The position numbers and the translations under genes were made by a program. A DNA stretch of 50,354 nucleotides from contig NZ_CAJQQI010000028.1 of NCBI RefSeq assembly GCF_905480415.1, positions 1-50,354 on the forward strand, written 5' to 3'. The DNA is from an uncultured Algibacter sp. GTDB taxonomy: Bacteria > Bacteroidota > Bacteroidia > Flavobacteriales > Flavobacteriaceae. This document shows, one piece after another, positions 7,577 to 14,901 of this stretch (within the stretch, counting starts at the first letter, position 1; every line of letters starts with the position of its first letter). The notes below the pieces were generated by a model. The model was not told the origin of the DNA. It saw only the letters and a list, made by a program, of their open reading frames with translations, and made no database searches.

Positions 7577-9063
7577 TTTTAGAAACACTAGTTATAGTCC
7601 TATATACTATATCGCTTTTGCTCATATTCATGTATTCATTGGCGCAACTAAACCTGTTATTTAATTACCTGTCGTCTAAGAAAGTAAAAGACGATTCTCC
7701 TAAATTCGATTTATCAAATCCAGACGAAATTCCATATATCACCATACAACTTCCAGTGTATAATGAGATGTATGTTATGGAACGCTTGTTGGACAATATT
7801 GCTAAAATTGACTATCCAAAAGATAAATTAGAAATTCAAGTTTTAGATGATTCAACTGATGAAACTGTTGAAACCACTCTTAAACACGTACAAAAACTTC
7901 AAGCCACTGGCTTAGACATAAAACATATAACCAGAACAGACCGTAAAGGCTTTAAAGCCGGCGCACTAAAAGAAGGATTAGAAACAGCAAAAGGTAGCAT
8001 CATTGCTATTTTTGATTCTGATTTTCTACCTCAAAAAGACTGGTTAAAACATACCGTCCCATATTTTAAAGACGAAGCCATTGGCGTAGTACAAACCCGT
8101 TGGGGGCATATTAACCGTAACTATTCTATACTTACAAGAATTCAAGCCTTTGCACTAGATGCGCATTTTACACTAGAGCAAGTAGGCAGAAACAGTAAAG
8201 GGCATTTTATAAATTTTAATGGCACCGCTGGTTTATGGCGTAAAACCTGTATTATCGATGCCGGGAATTGGGAAGGCGACACCCTTACCGAAGACCTAGA
8301 CCTAAGCTACCGCGCTCAACTTAAAAATTGGAAATTTAAATATTTAGAAGATGTAGAAACTCCTGCGGAGCTCCCTATTGTTATAAGCGCTGCGCGTTCG
8401 CAACAATTCAGATGGAATAAAGGAGGTGCAGAAAACTTTCGTAAAATGATGGGGCGCGTTATAAAAAGCAAAAACATAACGGCTAAAACCAAAGTACACG
8501 GCTTACTGCATTTATTAAACAGCACCATGTTTTTAAACGTGCTTATCGTTGGAGTTTTAAGCATCCCTATGCTCTATATAAAAAACGAATATGCGCATTT
8601 ACGCCCTTACTTTTACGTTATGAGCTTCTTCGTAATGAGTACCATTATCTTTTTTATATGCTACTGGTTTATGTACAAAAACATCTATGGTAGTGGTTTT
8701 AAAAACTTTATAAAATACATAGGAATGTTCTTTGTCTTTTTCTCAATAGCCATGGGCTTTTCATTGCATAATTCCATTGCTGTTTTAGAAGGACATTGGG
8801 GTAAAAAATCAGAATTTGTACGTACACCAAAATTCAATATAAGTAAGTATAAAGACAACTGGAAAAATAACAAATACATGAAACGCACCATATCCATTCA
8901 TGTTATTTTTGAGGGGGTACTTATGCTTTATTTCGGTTTTGGAATGTACAGCGCCTTTATTGTAGGCAATCAAGGTGGTGATTTCGGACTCTTTCCCTTT
9001 CACCTCATGTTGTTTATAGGCTTTGGCTATGTCTTTTTTAAATCTATAGCATCTAAAGTTTAA
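7573..9063 (+). CDS. Cellulose-synthase-like processive GT2 membrane glycosyltransferase
   Basis: Protein of 496 residues with one N-terminal TM helix, a cytoplasmic GT-A domain and about four C-terminal TM helices: the layout of processive GT2 enzymes such as CslA/BcsA relatives. All catalytic landmarks are present: VLDDSTDET near residue 94, the DXD in FDSDFLPQ near 150, TEDLDLSYR near 240 (general base Asp) and the acceptor-binding QQFRWNKG near 277. These enzymes polymerise and export beta-linked glycans, or form glycolipids in short-chain versions. No PilZ domain and no BcsB partner are visible, so cellulose is unlikely. It overlaps the preceding GT2 gene by 4 nt. Confidence 0.87.
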   Translation: MILETLVIVLYTISLLLIFMYSLAQLNLLFNYLSSKKVKDDSPKFDLSNPDEIPYITIQLPVYNEMYVMERLLDNIAKIDYPKDKLEIQVLDDSTDETVETTLKHVQKLQATGLDIKHITRTDRKGFKAGALKEGLETAKGSIIAIFDSDFLPQKDWLKHTVPYFKDEAIGVVQTRWGHINRNYSILTRIQAFALDAHFTLEQVGRNSKGHFINFNGTAGLWRKTCIIDAGNWEGDTLTEDLDLSYRAQLKNWKFKYLEDVETPAELPIVISAARSQQFRWNKGGAENFRKMMGRVIKSKNITAKTKVHGLLHLLNSTMFLNVLIVGVLSIPMLYIKNEYAHLRPYFYVMSFFVMSTIIFFICYWFMYKNIYGSGFKNFIKYIGMFFVFFSIAMGFSLHNSIAVLEGHWGKKSEFVRTPKFNISKYKDNWKNNKYMKRTISIHVIFEGVLMLYFGFGMYSAFIVGNQGGDFGLFPFHLMLFIGFGYVFFKSIASKV

Positions 9064-9067
9064 AATT

Positions 9068-9222
9068 TTTGGGCGTTACCCAAGGGTCGCGCTTTCCGCT
9101 ATATATTTTTTGTGCTGAACTTGTTTCAGTATCTCTTCACTATTTTATATATTCTTAAAATGTGATTAAAATCAAACTTACTGTTCAGCACAAAAAAGGA
9201 TGCCGCTGCAATCGCTAACGCG
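9068..9222 (+). repeat. Flavobacterial intergenic repeat element with long inverted arms
   Basis: The 241-base gap 9064-9304 holds a GC-richer, noncoding composite element. The left end reads GGGCGTTACCCAAGGGTCGC (9070-9089) and the right end GGATGCCGCTGCAATCGCTA (9198-9217). Inside is an inverted repeat: TGTGCTGAAC (9111-9120) against GTTCAGCACA (9183-9192), flanked by T and A runs, with a loop of about 62 bases. The right end recurs inverted at 13790-13810 with 19 of 21 bases matching. Elements of this kind occur in multiple copies in Flavobacteriaceae genomes. On the transcript it would form a large hairpin after the GT2 gene and could act as a terminator. Confidence 0.65.
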
Positions 9223-9304
9223 AAATGCATGTTTCGTTTTAACGACCAATAAAATCAGAACTTCTTGTTTTTAAACGATAGTCAAATAATATTATATTTA
9301 CCAA

Positions 9305-10699
9305 ATGCTTTTAAACCCAACGTTTTTAAAACTTAATAAAATACCATTACTATTGGTATTATTAAGCTTCCTATTCTATGGGACGTTTGCTTATGATTTA
9401 GTGAGAACAGATTATACAAAACTCATCATTCTTTACAGCGCACTGTTCGTTTTGTTCTATAAATTAGTACAGCATTTTAAAAGTAATACCCAATTTTTAA
9501 CTTATTTAGCTTTTGGGTTTCGAGCCGTTTTTATATTGGCTATACCGAATCTCTCACAGGATTTCTACCGTTTTATTTGGGATGGTCGAATGATTTTAGA
9601 AGGTATAAACCCCTATTTATTTACTGTAGAATCTTTTATAAGCCAAGGTAATTTCCCCGTGGCAGAAGCCCAAGCATTGCGCGCAGGTATGGGTGCCTTA
9701 AATGCTAGCCATTTTACTAATTACCCTCCAATCAATCAACTCTGCTTTACTATTGCTGCACTATTTGCTGGCAAAAGTATTTTAGGTTCGGTGTTCGTCA
9801 TGCGATTACTCATTATTGCTGCCGACTTTGGAACCCTTCACTTTGGGAAAGCTCTTTTAGAAAAACTAAATATTCCTATTTATAATATTTTCTGGTATAT
9901 ATTAAATCCGTTCATCATTATAGAACTTACAGGAAATCTTCACTTTGAAGGTGTTATGATTTTCTTTTTAGTGTGGAGTTTGTATTTGCTTTACATTGGC
10001 AAATGGCAATTCGCTGCATTAGTTTTGGCCCTATCTATTTCAGTTAAACTGATTCCTTTAATCTTTTTGCCTTTATTTTTTCAATGGTTTATGAAGCGTA
10101 ATGACAAGAATAAAGAGACTTCGACTGTACTCAACTTTACAAGATTGATTGTATTTTACGCCATAATAATCATGACCACGCTCCTACTTTTTGTGCCTTT
10201 TTATTCCTCAGAATTTATACACAACTACTCAAAAACAGTGGCACTTTGGTTTCAAAATTTCGAGTTTAATGGCAGTATCTACTATATAGCGAGAGAAATT
10301 GGATTCCTATTTAGAGGCTACAACGAAATTGCCATTATTGGAACCGTAACACCCATACTTGTTATTCTCTTTGTATTAATTATCACTTTTTTTAGAAGAA
10401 ATAGAACTCCTATTGCCCTTATTACAGCAATGTTACTAGTATTGTCCTTTTACTATTTTACAACCACTACGGTACACCCCTGGTACTTGGCTACGCTTTT
10501 AATATTATCGGTATTTACTAAATATAAATTTCCATTGGTTTGGAGCTTTGTTATTATACTCAGTTATTTGGCTTATGTAAACCTTAATAAAGCTGACAAA
10601 TCTGAAAACCTGTGGCTTATTACTTTAGAGTACGCTGTTGTTTATGGTGTTTTTATTTGGGAAGTATTTATAAAAAAGGCTCCCAAATTGGAAGCCTAA
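9305..10699 (+). CDS. GT-C/GT87-like integral membrane mannosyltransferase homologue
   Basis: Hydrophobic protein of 464 residues with roughly 10-12 predicted TM helices. It shows the signature of bacterial polyprenyl-phosphate-sugar-dependent (GT-C fold) transferases: an acidic motif in the first large loop, SQDFYRFIWDGR near residue 82, followed by EGINPYLF and a TNYPPINQL segment near 135. This family (GT87/DUF2029 relatives) transfers a sugar from a lipid-phosphate donor outside the cytoplasm. The upstream DPM-like GT2 could make that donor, which is consistent with a glycolipid or glycan pathway, though that link is inference. A -7-like TATATTTA lies about 10 bases before the start. Confidence 0.78.
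   Translation: MLLNPTFLKLNKIPLLLVLLSFLFYGTFAYDLVRTDYTKLIILYSALFVLFYKLVQHFKSNTQFLTYLAFGFRAVFILAIPNLSQDFYRFIWDGRMILEGINPYLFTVESFISQGNFPVAEAQALRAGMGALNASHFTNYPPINQLCFTIAALFAGKSILGSVFVMRLLIIAADFGTLHFGKALLEKLNIPIYNIFWYILNPFIIIELTGNLHFEGVMIFFLVWSLYLLYIGKWQFAALVLALSISVKLIPLIFLPLFFQWFMKRNDKNKETSTVLNFTRLIVFYAIIIMTTLLLFVPFYSSEFIHNYSKTVALWFQNFEFNGSIYYIAREIGFLFRGYNEIAIIGTVTPILVILFVLIITFFRRNRTPIALITAMLLVLSFYYFTTTTVHPWYLATLLILSVFTKYKFPLVWSFVIILSYLAYVNLNKADKSENLWLITLEYAVVYGVFIWEVFIKKAPKLEA
10677..10697 (-). terminator. Hairpin at the end of the GT87-like gene
   Basis: AGGCTCCCAAATTGGAAGCC folds as an imperfect stem (AGGCT/AGCCT plus CC/GG, one mismatch). It overlaps the last codons of the rightward gene. 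On the minus strand it is followed by a run of Ts, so it could stop leftward transcripts coming from the decayed genes at 10769 and beyond; it may act in both directions. Confidence 0.45.
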
Positions 10700-10768
10700 A
10701 CTATTATTTTATAAGATATTGAATTATACTTTCACTCCACGCATTACAAGAGATCTACATACCAAGAA

Positions 10769-10993
10769 TTACAACTTTTCTAGTTTCGTGATAGTTCGCG
10801 ATTCATCGTCATCTTGATTAAATGTGATTTTAAACATCATGCCTACAAAAGTTTCAGCGTTTAAATCGAAAGAAGCCAATACCAAATCATAAATTTTTTG
10901 AAACGCTAAGACTTACTCTTTACCATTTCTGTCTTTTACAACAAAGCTATAACTAGAATATTGAAGACCATAATAAGTGGCGTAAACAATTAT
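10769..10993 (-). pseudogene. Interrupted small hypothetical gene (in-frame stop, N-terminus lost)
   Basis: The gap 10700-11119 contains a leftward frame reading YYGLQYSSYSF and VVKDRNGKE, then a TAA at 10913-10915, then VLAFQKIYDLVLASFDLNAE and DDESRTITKLEKL before the final stop at 10769. Both sides of the stop lie in the same frame and have normal protein composition. A second in-frame stop at 10994 closes the upstream side and no start codon remains. I read it as a decayed gene for a protein of about 75-80 residues; the family is not one I recognise. Confidence 0.55.
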
Positions 10994-11119
10994 TTATTTT
11001 ATTCATTTAAATGAATTTAAAATTTAACTAAAATTCTATTCGGAAATGATTTAAACTAGGTCCGTATGAATAGAAATAAATTCAATTAAAAAAACTGGCT
11101 AAGCTTGTGCAAACAAATA

Positions 11120-11530
11120 TCACCTAAATATGTTTTCTGGGTTCTTAAAACATTTAAATTCCAACATATAATCGTTTGGATCTTTTATAAAGAATGAGTT
11201 ATGTTCTCCAGATTTATCTTTCAGAAATTTGTTTTCCTCAACTAAATTCAACTTTTTATTTCTGAGCTTAGAATAAATCTCTTCCCAAACATTTTCTTCC
11301 AATACGATACCAAAATGAAAAGAAGGTAATATTTTACCCTCAAAGACATAATTCGGATTATTAAAATTGAATTTTTTTGCTTTTATAAATGTTAATTGAT
11401 TTCCAAACAGATTAATATCTGCCCAACCTTGGGTGTTTCTACCTAGAGTAGCGCCAATGTTATCGATATAAAAACTTTTGGTCGATTTTATACTTTTACA
11501 CGGTAACGACACATGAAATGATGTTCTCAT
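11120..11530 (-). CDS. VOC-superfamily (glyoxalase-like) protein
   Basis: Protein of 136 residues with the paired beta-alpha-beta-beta-beta layout of the vicinal oxygen chelate superfamily: FHVSLPCKSIKSTKSFY at the N-terminus, then ADINLFGNQLTF, and in the second half SFHFGIVL, EHNSFFIKDPNDYMLEFKCF. Likely metal ligands include the N-terminal His (residue 6), the His in SFHFG and the Glu in LEFKCF. VOC members range from glyoxalases and dioxygenases to resistance proteins, so no reaction is assigned. It is followed on the same strand by nothing intact and preceded by a frameshifted small gene, in a region rich in small single-domain genes. Confidence 0.75.
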   Translation of the reverse strand: MRTSFHVSLPCKSIKSTKSFYIDNIGATLGRNTQGWADINLFGNQLTFIKAKKFNFNNPNYVFEGKILPSFHFGIVLEENVWEEIYSKLRNKKLNLVEENKFLKDKSGEHNSFFIKDPNDYMLEFKCFKNPENIFR

Positions 11531-11539
11531 ACTTATTTA

Positions 11540-11751
11540 TTAAAGGGGTTTAAGACTCTTTACTCTGCAGATAGAATTATCATCTTCAACAAACATAATT
11601 CTGAAATCCTTATCAATTAAACTTTTGTCATTTGTTAAGTCGTATTGTTTAAAACACAATGATGCACTCCATCAAAGGACAGCTCATCGCCATTTTCACA
11701 CCAAAAATTATAATAACCGTTTTTGTAAGACTTAAAAGCGGCAGTTCCCAT
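11540..11751 (-). pseudogene. Frameshifted small hypothetical gene
   Basis: From the ATG at 11751 the leftward frame reads MGTAAFKSYKNGYYNFWCEN, then GDELSFDGVHHCVL, and stops at 11635. In another frame, from the T-rich stretch just before that stop, the sequence continues as FKQYDLTNDKSLIDKDFRIM, then FVEDDNSICRVKSLKPL, stopping at 11540. Together the pieces make a smooth protein of about 70 residues, so a net one-base shift near 11645-11650 is likely. Family not recognised. The break could also be a sequencing error in a T/A run. Confidence 0.55.
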
Positions 11752-11765
11752 AATACTAAACTATT

Positions 11766-12089
11766 TTAATCGTTGTCTTCTTTGTCTTTATAACCTATAT
11801 CAGGATCTTGAACAGCTTCTGGATCATCGTTATCAAAATCATCATAATCATCTTCATCATAATTTTCCATGGTTAGAGACAATTTAGAGCTCACTTTTAC
11901 TAAATACATAGTATCTTCAGTAGTGACTTCAACAGCCTCAATCAAATCATTATGTTGGTTTCTAAAAGATATAATTTGGTCATCATCATAACCATCAGGG
12001 TACCTTTCAACTAATAAGGCTAAAATTTCTGGAGTCAACTTTTTAAAATCTACAATGACACGTTTTAAATTATCATTCCTATTTTTCAT
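11766..12089 (-). CDS. Small acidic-tailed hypothetical protein
   Basis: Protein of 107 residues, not assigned to a named family. The N-terminal half looks folded and conserved in style (KRVIVDFKKLTPEILALLVE, then YPDGYDDDQIISFRNQ). The last 35 residues are extremely acidic, with a YDEDDYDDFDNDD cluster, and are probably disordered. It has no signal peptide or membrane helix, so it should be cytosolic. The acidic tail suggests binding to a basic partner or metal, but that is speculation. Proteins of this look, about 100 residues with Asp-rich ends, are common in Flavobacteriaceae and usually annotated as hypothetical. Confidence 0.7.
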   Translation of the reverse strand: MKNRNDNLKRVIVDFKKLTPEILALLVERYPDGYDDDQIISFRNQHNDLIEAVEVTTEDTMYLVKVSSKLSLTMENYDEDDYDDFDNDDPEAVQDPDIGYKDKEDND

Positions 12090-12454
12090 GGTTGGGTATT
12101 TGATTTGTTTACTTATAAGAAAGATACATAAAAATTAAAAGCGCAACATAAAATTACATTATTTTTTAGATAAATTTTGAAGTGCTAGTTGCTTCTAAAA
12201 AAAAATAAAATAAGGAGTATAGACTTAACTGTATATTATCTCAACAAGAAATAAATACTATTGAATATAAAGTTACTTTGAGTTATTTATAGCGTTACCA
12301 TGAATGTCAGACTAGAAGTTTATCTTGAGAAAAGTCGAAAGGTTGTAGGTTTTCACTTGTGCTTAGCTATAAGCTTTTCATTGCGGTCGTTAAGGCAAAA
12401 AACTCTACAAAACAAGAAATTTTCGTTATCTTCTACGTTATAAAATCACTAAAA
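12090..12454. other. 365-base intergenic region
   Basis: AT-rich gap between a leftward hypothetical gene and a rightward VOC pseudogene, so it should carry promoters for both. The frame of the VOC gene stays open back to 12359, but those 32 codons do not resemble the family. Around 12306-12345 a stretch reading GTCAGACTAGAAG and AAAAGTCGAAAGG loosely recalls the GTCA...GTCGAAA mini-repeats of flavobacteria, too diverged to call. No clear -7 element was found. Confidence 0.4.
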
Positions 12455-12820
12455 ATGAATCACAACATAAAATCTATCAGAACATTTATTGGTGCAAAAA
12501 ACTATAATCTTTCAAGACAGTTTTATTTAGACTTCGGATTTGAAGAAATTAAAATCCCTTATAAAATGTCTTATTTTAAATGCGGCGAATTCGGCTTTTA
12601 TTTACAAGATGCTTACGTGAAAAGATGGGTTGATAATTCTATGATTTTTTTAGAGGTACAGAATGTTGAGCAACATTTAGATGATATTAACAAGCTTAAT
12701 CTCATCACTAAATATAAAAAAGTTAAAATATCATAAATCCAATATAACGATTGGGGTAATGAATATTTTATCCACGACCCATCTGGGGTTTTGTGGCATA
12801 TTGGAGAATTTAAAAATTAG
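12455..12820 (+). pseudogene. VOC/glyoxalase-like gene interrupted by one in-frame TAA
   Basis: The frame from ATG 12455 encodes SIRTFIGAKNYNLSRQFYLD, FGFEEI, MSYFKCGEFGFYLQDAYVK and MIFLEVQNVEQHLDDI, a typical bleomycin-resistance/glyoxalase-like fold. It meets TAA at 12734-12736 (codon 94) and then continues in the same frame as IQYNDWGNEYFIHDPSG, VLWHIGEF to TAG at 12818-12820. That ending (HDPSG.LWH.GEF) is the normal C-terminus of the family and carries its last metal-ligand region, so the intact protein would be 121 residues. One base change (for example GAA to TAA) explains the break. Product is truncated unless the stop is read through. Confidence 0.8.
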
Positions 12821-12871
12821 CTGTTTGCCATTTTAAAAAACAAGAAATATGATATAATTTTAAAACTCTAA

Positions 12872-13714
12872 TTAAAGCATCTTCAAGGTATTCAATTCCT
12901 GCTCTGTTAAGTGTTTCCAACTACCGCGAGGGATATCTTTCTTGGTTAAATGCCCAATAGCAACACAATCCAAATTAATAATTTCGTATTTAAAATACTC
13001 AAAAATAGAACGGATAATAGTGTTTCCTGTATTCTTGATTTTCAAGCCTATTTCTTTTTTGCTAGCACCATCTATATAGCTAATCTCTTCAACCTCAACA
13101 AGTTTTCCTTCAATCTTAAAGCCACCTTGAATCATTTTTAAATCTTCCAACTTTAAGTTTTTATCTAATTCTAAATGAAATAAACGTGCTACACCATGCT
13201 TAGAATTTGTGAATTTACTACTTATAGCATCGTCATTAGTAAACAACAACAGTCCTTTTGAGTTTCGGCCTAAACGCCCAATTGGTTTAATACGAGAGGA
13301 TGTAGCATTAGCCACTAAATCCATAACTGTTCTTCCTTTACCTTCGCTTGTAGTCGTAGCAAAACCCTTTGGTTTATTAAGTAACACATAAGCCTTTTGC
13401 TCTGGATTAATACGTGCACCATCATAACGCACCTCATCTTCTAACTTCACTTTGTAACCCATTTCAGTAATCACTTTACCATTAACAGTTACCAAACCAA
13501 TTGCAATATGGGCATCTGCCTCACGACGTGAGCAAATACCAGAATTAGCTATGTATTTATTCAATCTTATTTCACCTGAATTATTTGAAGATTGCGATGG
13601 TGCTTTTGTTTTTTTAACTGGCGTATTTCCTTTAGCATTGCTTCTAAAACGTTTACTTTCAGCACCACGTTCTGATGGCTTTCCTTTTCCCTTACCCCCT
13701 TGTTGTCTGTTCAT
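12872..13714 (-). CDS. RluB/RsuA-family pseudouridine synthase homologue lacking the catalytic Asp
   Basis: Protein of 280 residues: a basic, disordered N-terminus (about 1-48), an S4 RNA-binding domain (IRLNKYIANSGICSRREAD, about 49-108) and an RsuA/RluB-type synthase domain beginning YVLLNKPKGFATT. The active-site motif, normally GRLDR, reads IGRLGRNSKGLLLFTND near residue 152: the codon is GGC (Gly) where the essential Asp should be. The usual Tyr of the next motif (KxYxV) is Phe (RLFHLEL), and the GRNRIVRR segment reads GNTIIRSIF. It probably still folds and binds RNA but should not isomerise uridine. Adjacent to the isoprenoid genes on the same strand. Confidence 0.85.
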   Translation of the reverse strand: MNRQQGGKGKGKPSERGAESKRFRSNAKGNTPVKKTKAPSQSSNNSGEIRLNKYIANSGICSRREADAHIAIGLVTVNGKVITEMGYKVKLEDEVRYDGARINPEQKAYVLLNKPKGFATTTSEGKGRTVMDLVANATSSRIKPIGRLGRNSKGLLLFTNDDAISSKFTNSKHGVARLFHLELDKNLKLEDLKMIQGGFKIEGKLVEVEEISYIDGASKKEIGLKIKNTGNTIIRSIFEYFKYEIINLDCVAIGHLTKKDIPRGSWKHLTEQELNTLKML

Positions 13715-13730
13715 TACTTATAATTTTGTG

Positions 13731-13738
13731 CAAAGATA
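13731..13738 (-). promoter_or_regulatory. -7 promoter element of the pseudouridine-synthase homologue
   Basis: On the minus strand the bases read TATCTTTG, an exact match to TAnnTTTG, 17 nt before the ATG at 13714. The short distance predicts a very short leader. No clear -33 TTG. Confidence 0.5.
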
Positions 13739-13789
13739 GATTTAAAATTATGATATACTATTTTAGATTACCGTTTTGTTACTTCTGCC

Positions 13790-13860
13790 TTAGGGATTGC
13801 AGTGGCATCCCTTTTTGAGGTATAAGAAAAAGACCTGCCGGCAGGGAGGTATAACGAAAC
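13790..13860 (-). repeat. Second, inverted copy of the intergenic repeat, partial
   Basis: TTAGGGATTGCAGTGGCATC (13790-13809) is the reverse complement of the right end of the element at 9198-9218 (19 of 21 bases over the full match). It is followed by the perfect 12-base palindrome CCTGCCGGCAGG (13834-13845) and a GGTATAACGAAA tail. The other end of the full element is missing, so this is a shortened copy, lying in the 205-base gap downstream of the UbiA-to-rluB junction. Confidence 0.6.
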
Positions 13861-13919
13861 ATTTATGTTCACGAATTCAATAATCCAAAAAGAAGTCCAT
13901 GAATAAAAGCGCAAATTAT

Positions 13920-14822
13920 TTATATACGATTTAAAATAACGCTTACATCTATTAAAAGAATACTAAATACGCCTGCTAGAATGATAAATTTTAAAATGTT
14001 ATGCAATATTAAATAGTGGATTTTGGTTTTTGACATCCATAACAAGAATAGGAATACAACTAGTAACAACAAGCTTAAATAGAAGAAGAAATACATATAT
14101 CCCACTTCAAAATAAAACAACAATAAATACGTCGGAATTAAAGTTAGAGCAGCCAAAACGGTTAACATGACTTTCGATGTTTTTTCTCCATAAGCTACTG
14201 GAATTGTCACATAATTTTGCGCGATGTCTCCTTTTATATTTTCTAAATCTTTAGTCAATTCTCGCATGGCAATCATTATAAACAAGAAAACGGCATGCAC
14301 AAAAATTACCGTTTCAAAATTTTTATAATATAAGAAAATGGCAAAAAAAGGTGTTATCGATAAAATTGCTGATGTTAAGTTACCAATAAATGGCATTCGT
14401 TTTAGCTTATGCGAATAAAACCAAATACCAAAAATGTAGATAGAAAAGAATGCTACCGCCTTAAATGACACATAACTTGCCATGATTACAGCTATAAAAT
14501 TAAGTATAAAATAAAACGAAAGCTTAGTATTTTGACTCACCAATCTATCTAATGTAGACTTAATAGGACGATTTATTAAATCTTTTTCGGAGTCGTAAAA
14601 ACTATTAATAATATAGCCTCCTGCGATGGCTGAAGCTGATGCTAGTACTAGCATGAGTAAATTTAAATCGAAAACGATCTCTTTTACAGTTTTGTTATGT
14701 GCTAAAATATAAATTGAAGTAAGATATTGAGCTATTACAACAACAAGAATATTATAGCCTCTCACCACAGAAAACAGACTAAAAAATTTAAGTATAATAT
14801 GTTTCTGTCTTCTTGATAACAT
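13920..14822 (-). CDS. UbiA-family prenyltransferase (geranylgeranylglycerol-phosphate geranylgeranyltransferase-like)
   Basis: Integral membrane prenyltransferase of 300 residues with about eight TM helices. Both Asp-rich motifs of the UbiA superfamily are visible: NSFYDSEKDLINRP near residue 68 and RELTKDLENIKGD near 188, which bind the prenyl diphosphate through Mg2+. Closest in style to the proteins of Bacteroidota annotated as geranylgeranylglycerol-phosphate geranylgeranyltransferase, but the acceptor cannot be fixed from sequence. It lies directly downstream (79 nt) of mevalonate kinase on the same strand, which fits use of an isoprenoid diphosphate made by that pathway. Confidence 0.82.
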   Translation of the reverse strand: MLSRRQKHIILKFFSLFSVVRGYNILVVVIAQYLTSIYILAHNKTVKEIVFDLNLLMLVLASASAIAGGYIINSFYDSEKDLINRPIKSTLDRLVSQNTKLSFYFILNFIAVIMASYVSFKAVAFFSIYIFGIWFYSHKLKRMPFIGNLTSAILSITPFFAIFLYYKNFETVIFVHAVFLFIMIAMRELTKDLENIKGDIAQNYVTIPVAYGEKTSKVMLTVLAALTLIPTYLLLFYFEVGYMYFFFYLSLLLLVVFLFLLWMSKTKIHYLILHNILKFIILAGVFSILLIDVSVILNRI

Positions 14823-14840
14823 CAGTAAAAAATTAATAAG

Positions 14841-14877
14841 ATCCTGAAATAATCCTTCGACTGTGCTCAGGATGACA
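14841..14877. repeat. Palindromic mini-repeat
   Basis: ATCCTGA (14841-14847) and TCAGGAT (14867-14873) form an inverted repeat around CCTTCGACTGTGC, followed by GACA. This matches the style of the short CTTCGACT..GCTCAGGATGACA elements scattered between genes in flavobacteria. It lies between mevalonate kinase and the prenyltransferase gene and could form a hairpin that weakens read-through. Confidence 0.5.
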
Positions 14878-14901
14878 ATTCTGGATGACAGTATATGAAG
14901 T

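Noticed and set aside
7573-9063. Cellulose synthase proper
   Set aside because: No PilZ domain, BcsB, BcsC or BcsZ nearby; only the GT2 core is shared.
12359-12454. Upstream extension of the VOC frame
   Set aside because: Does not resemble the family; the conserved start is the ATG at 12455.
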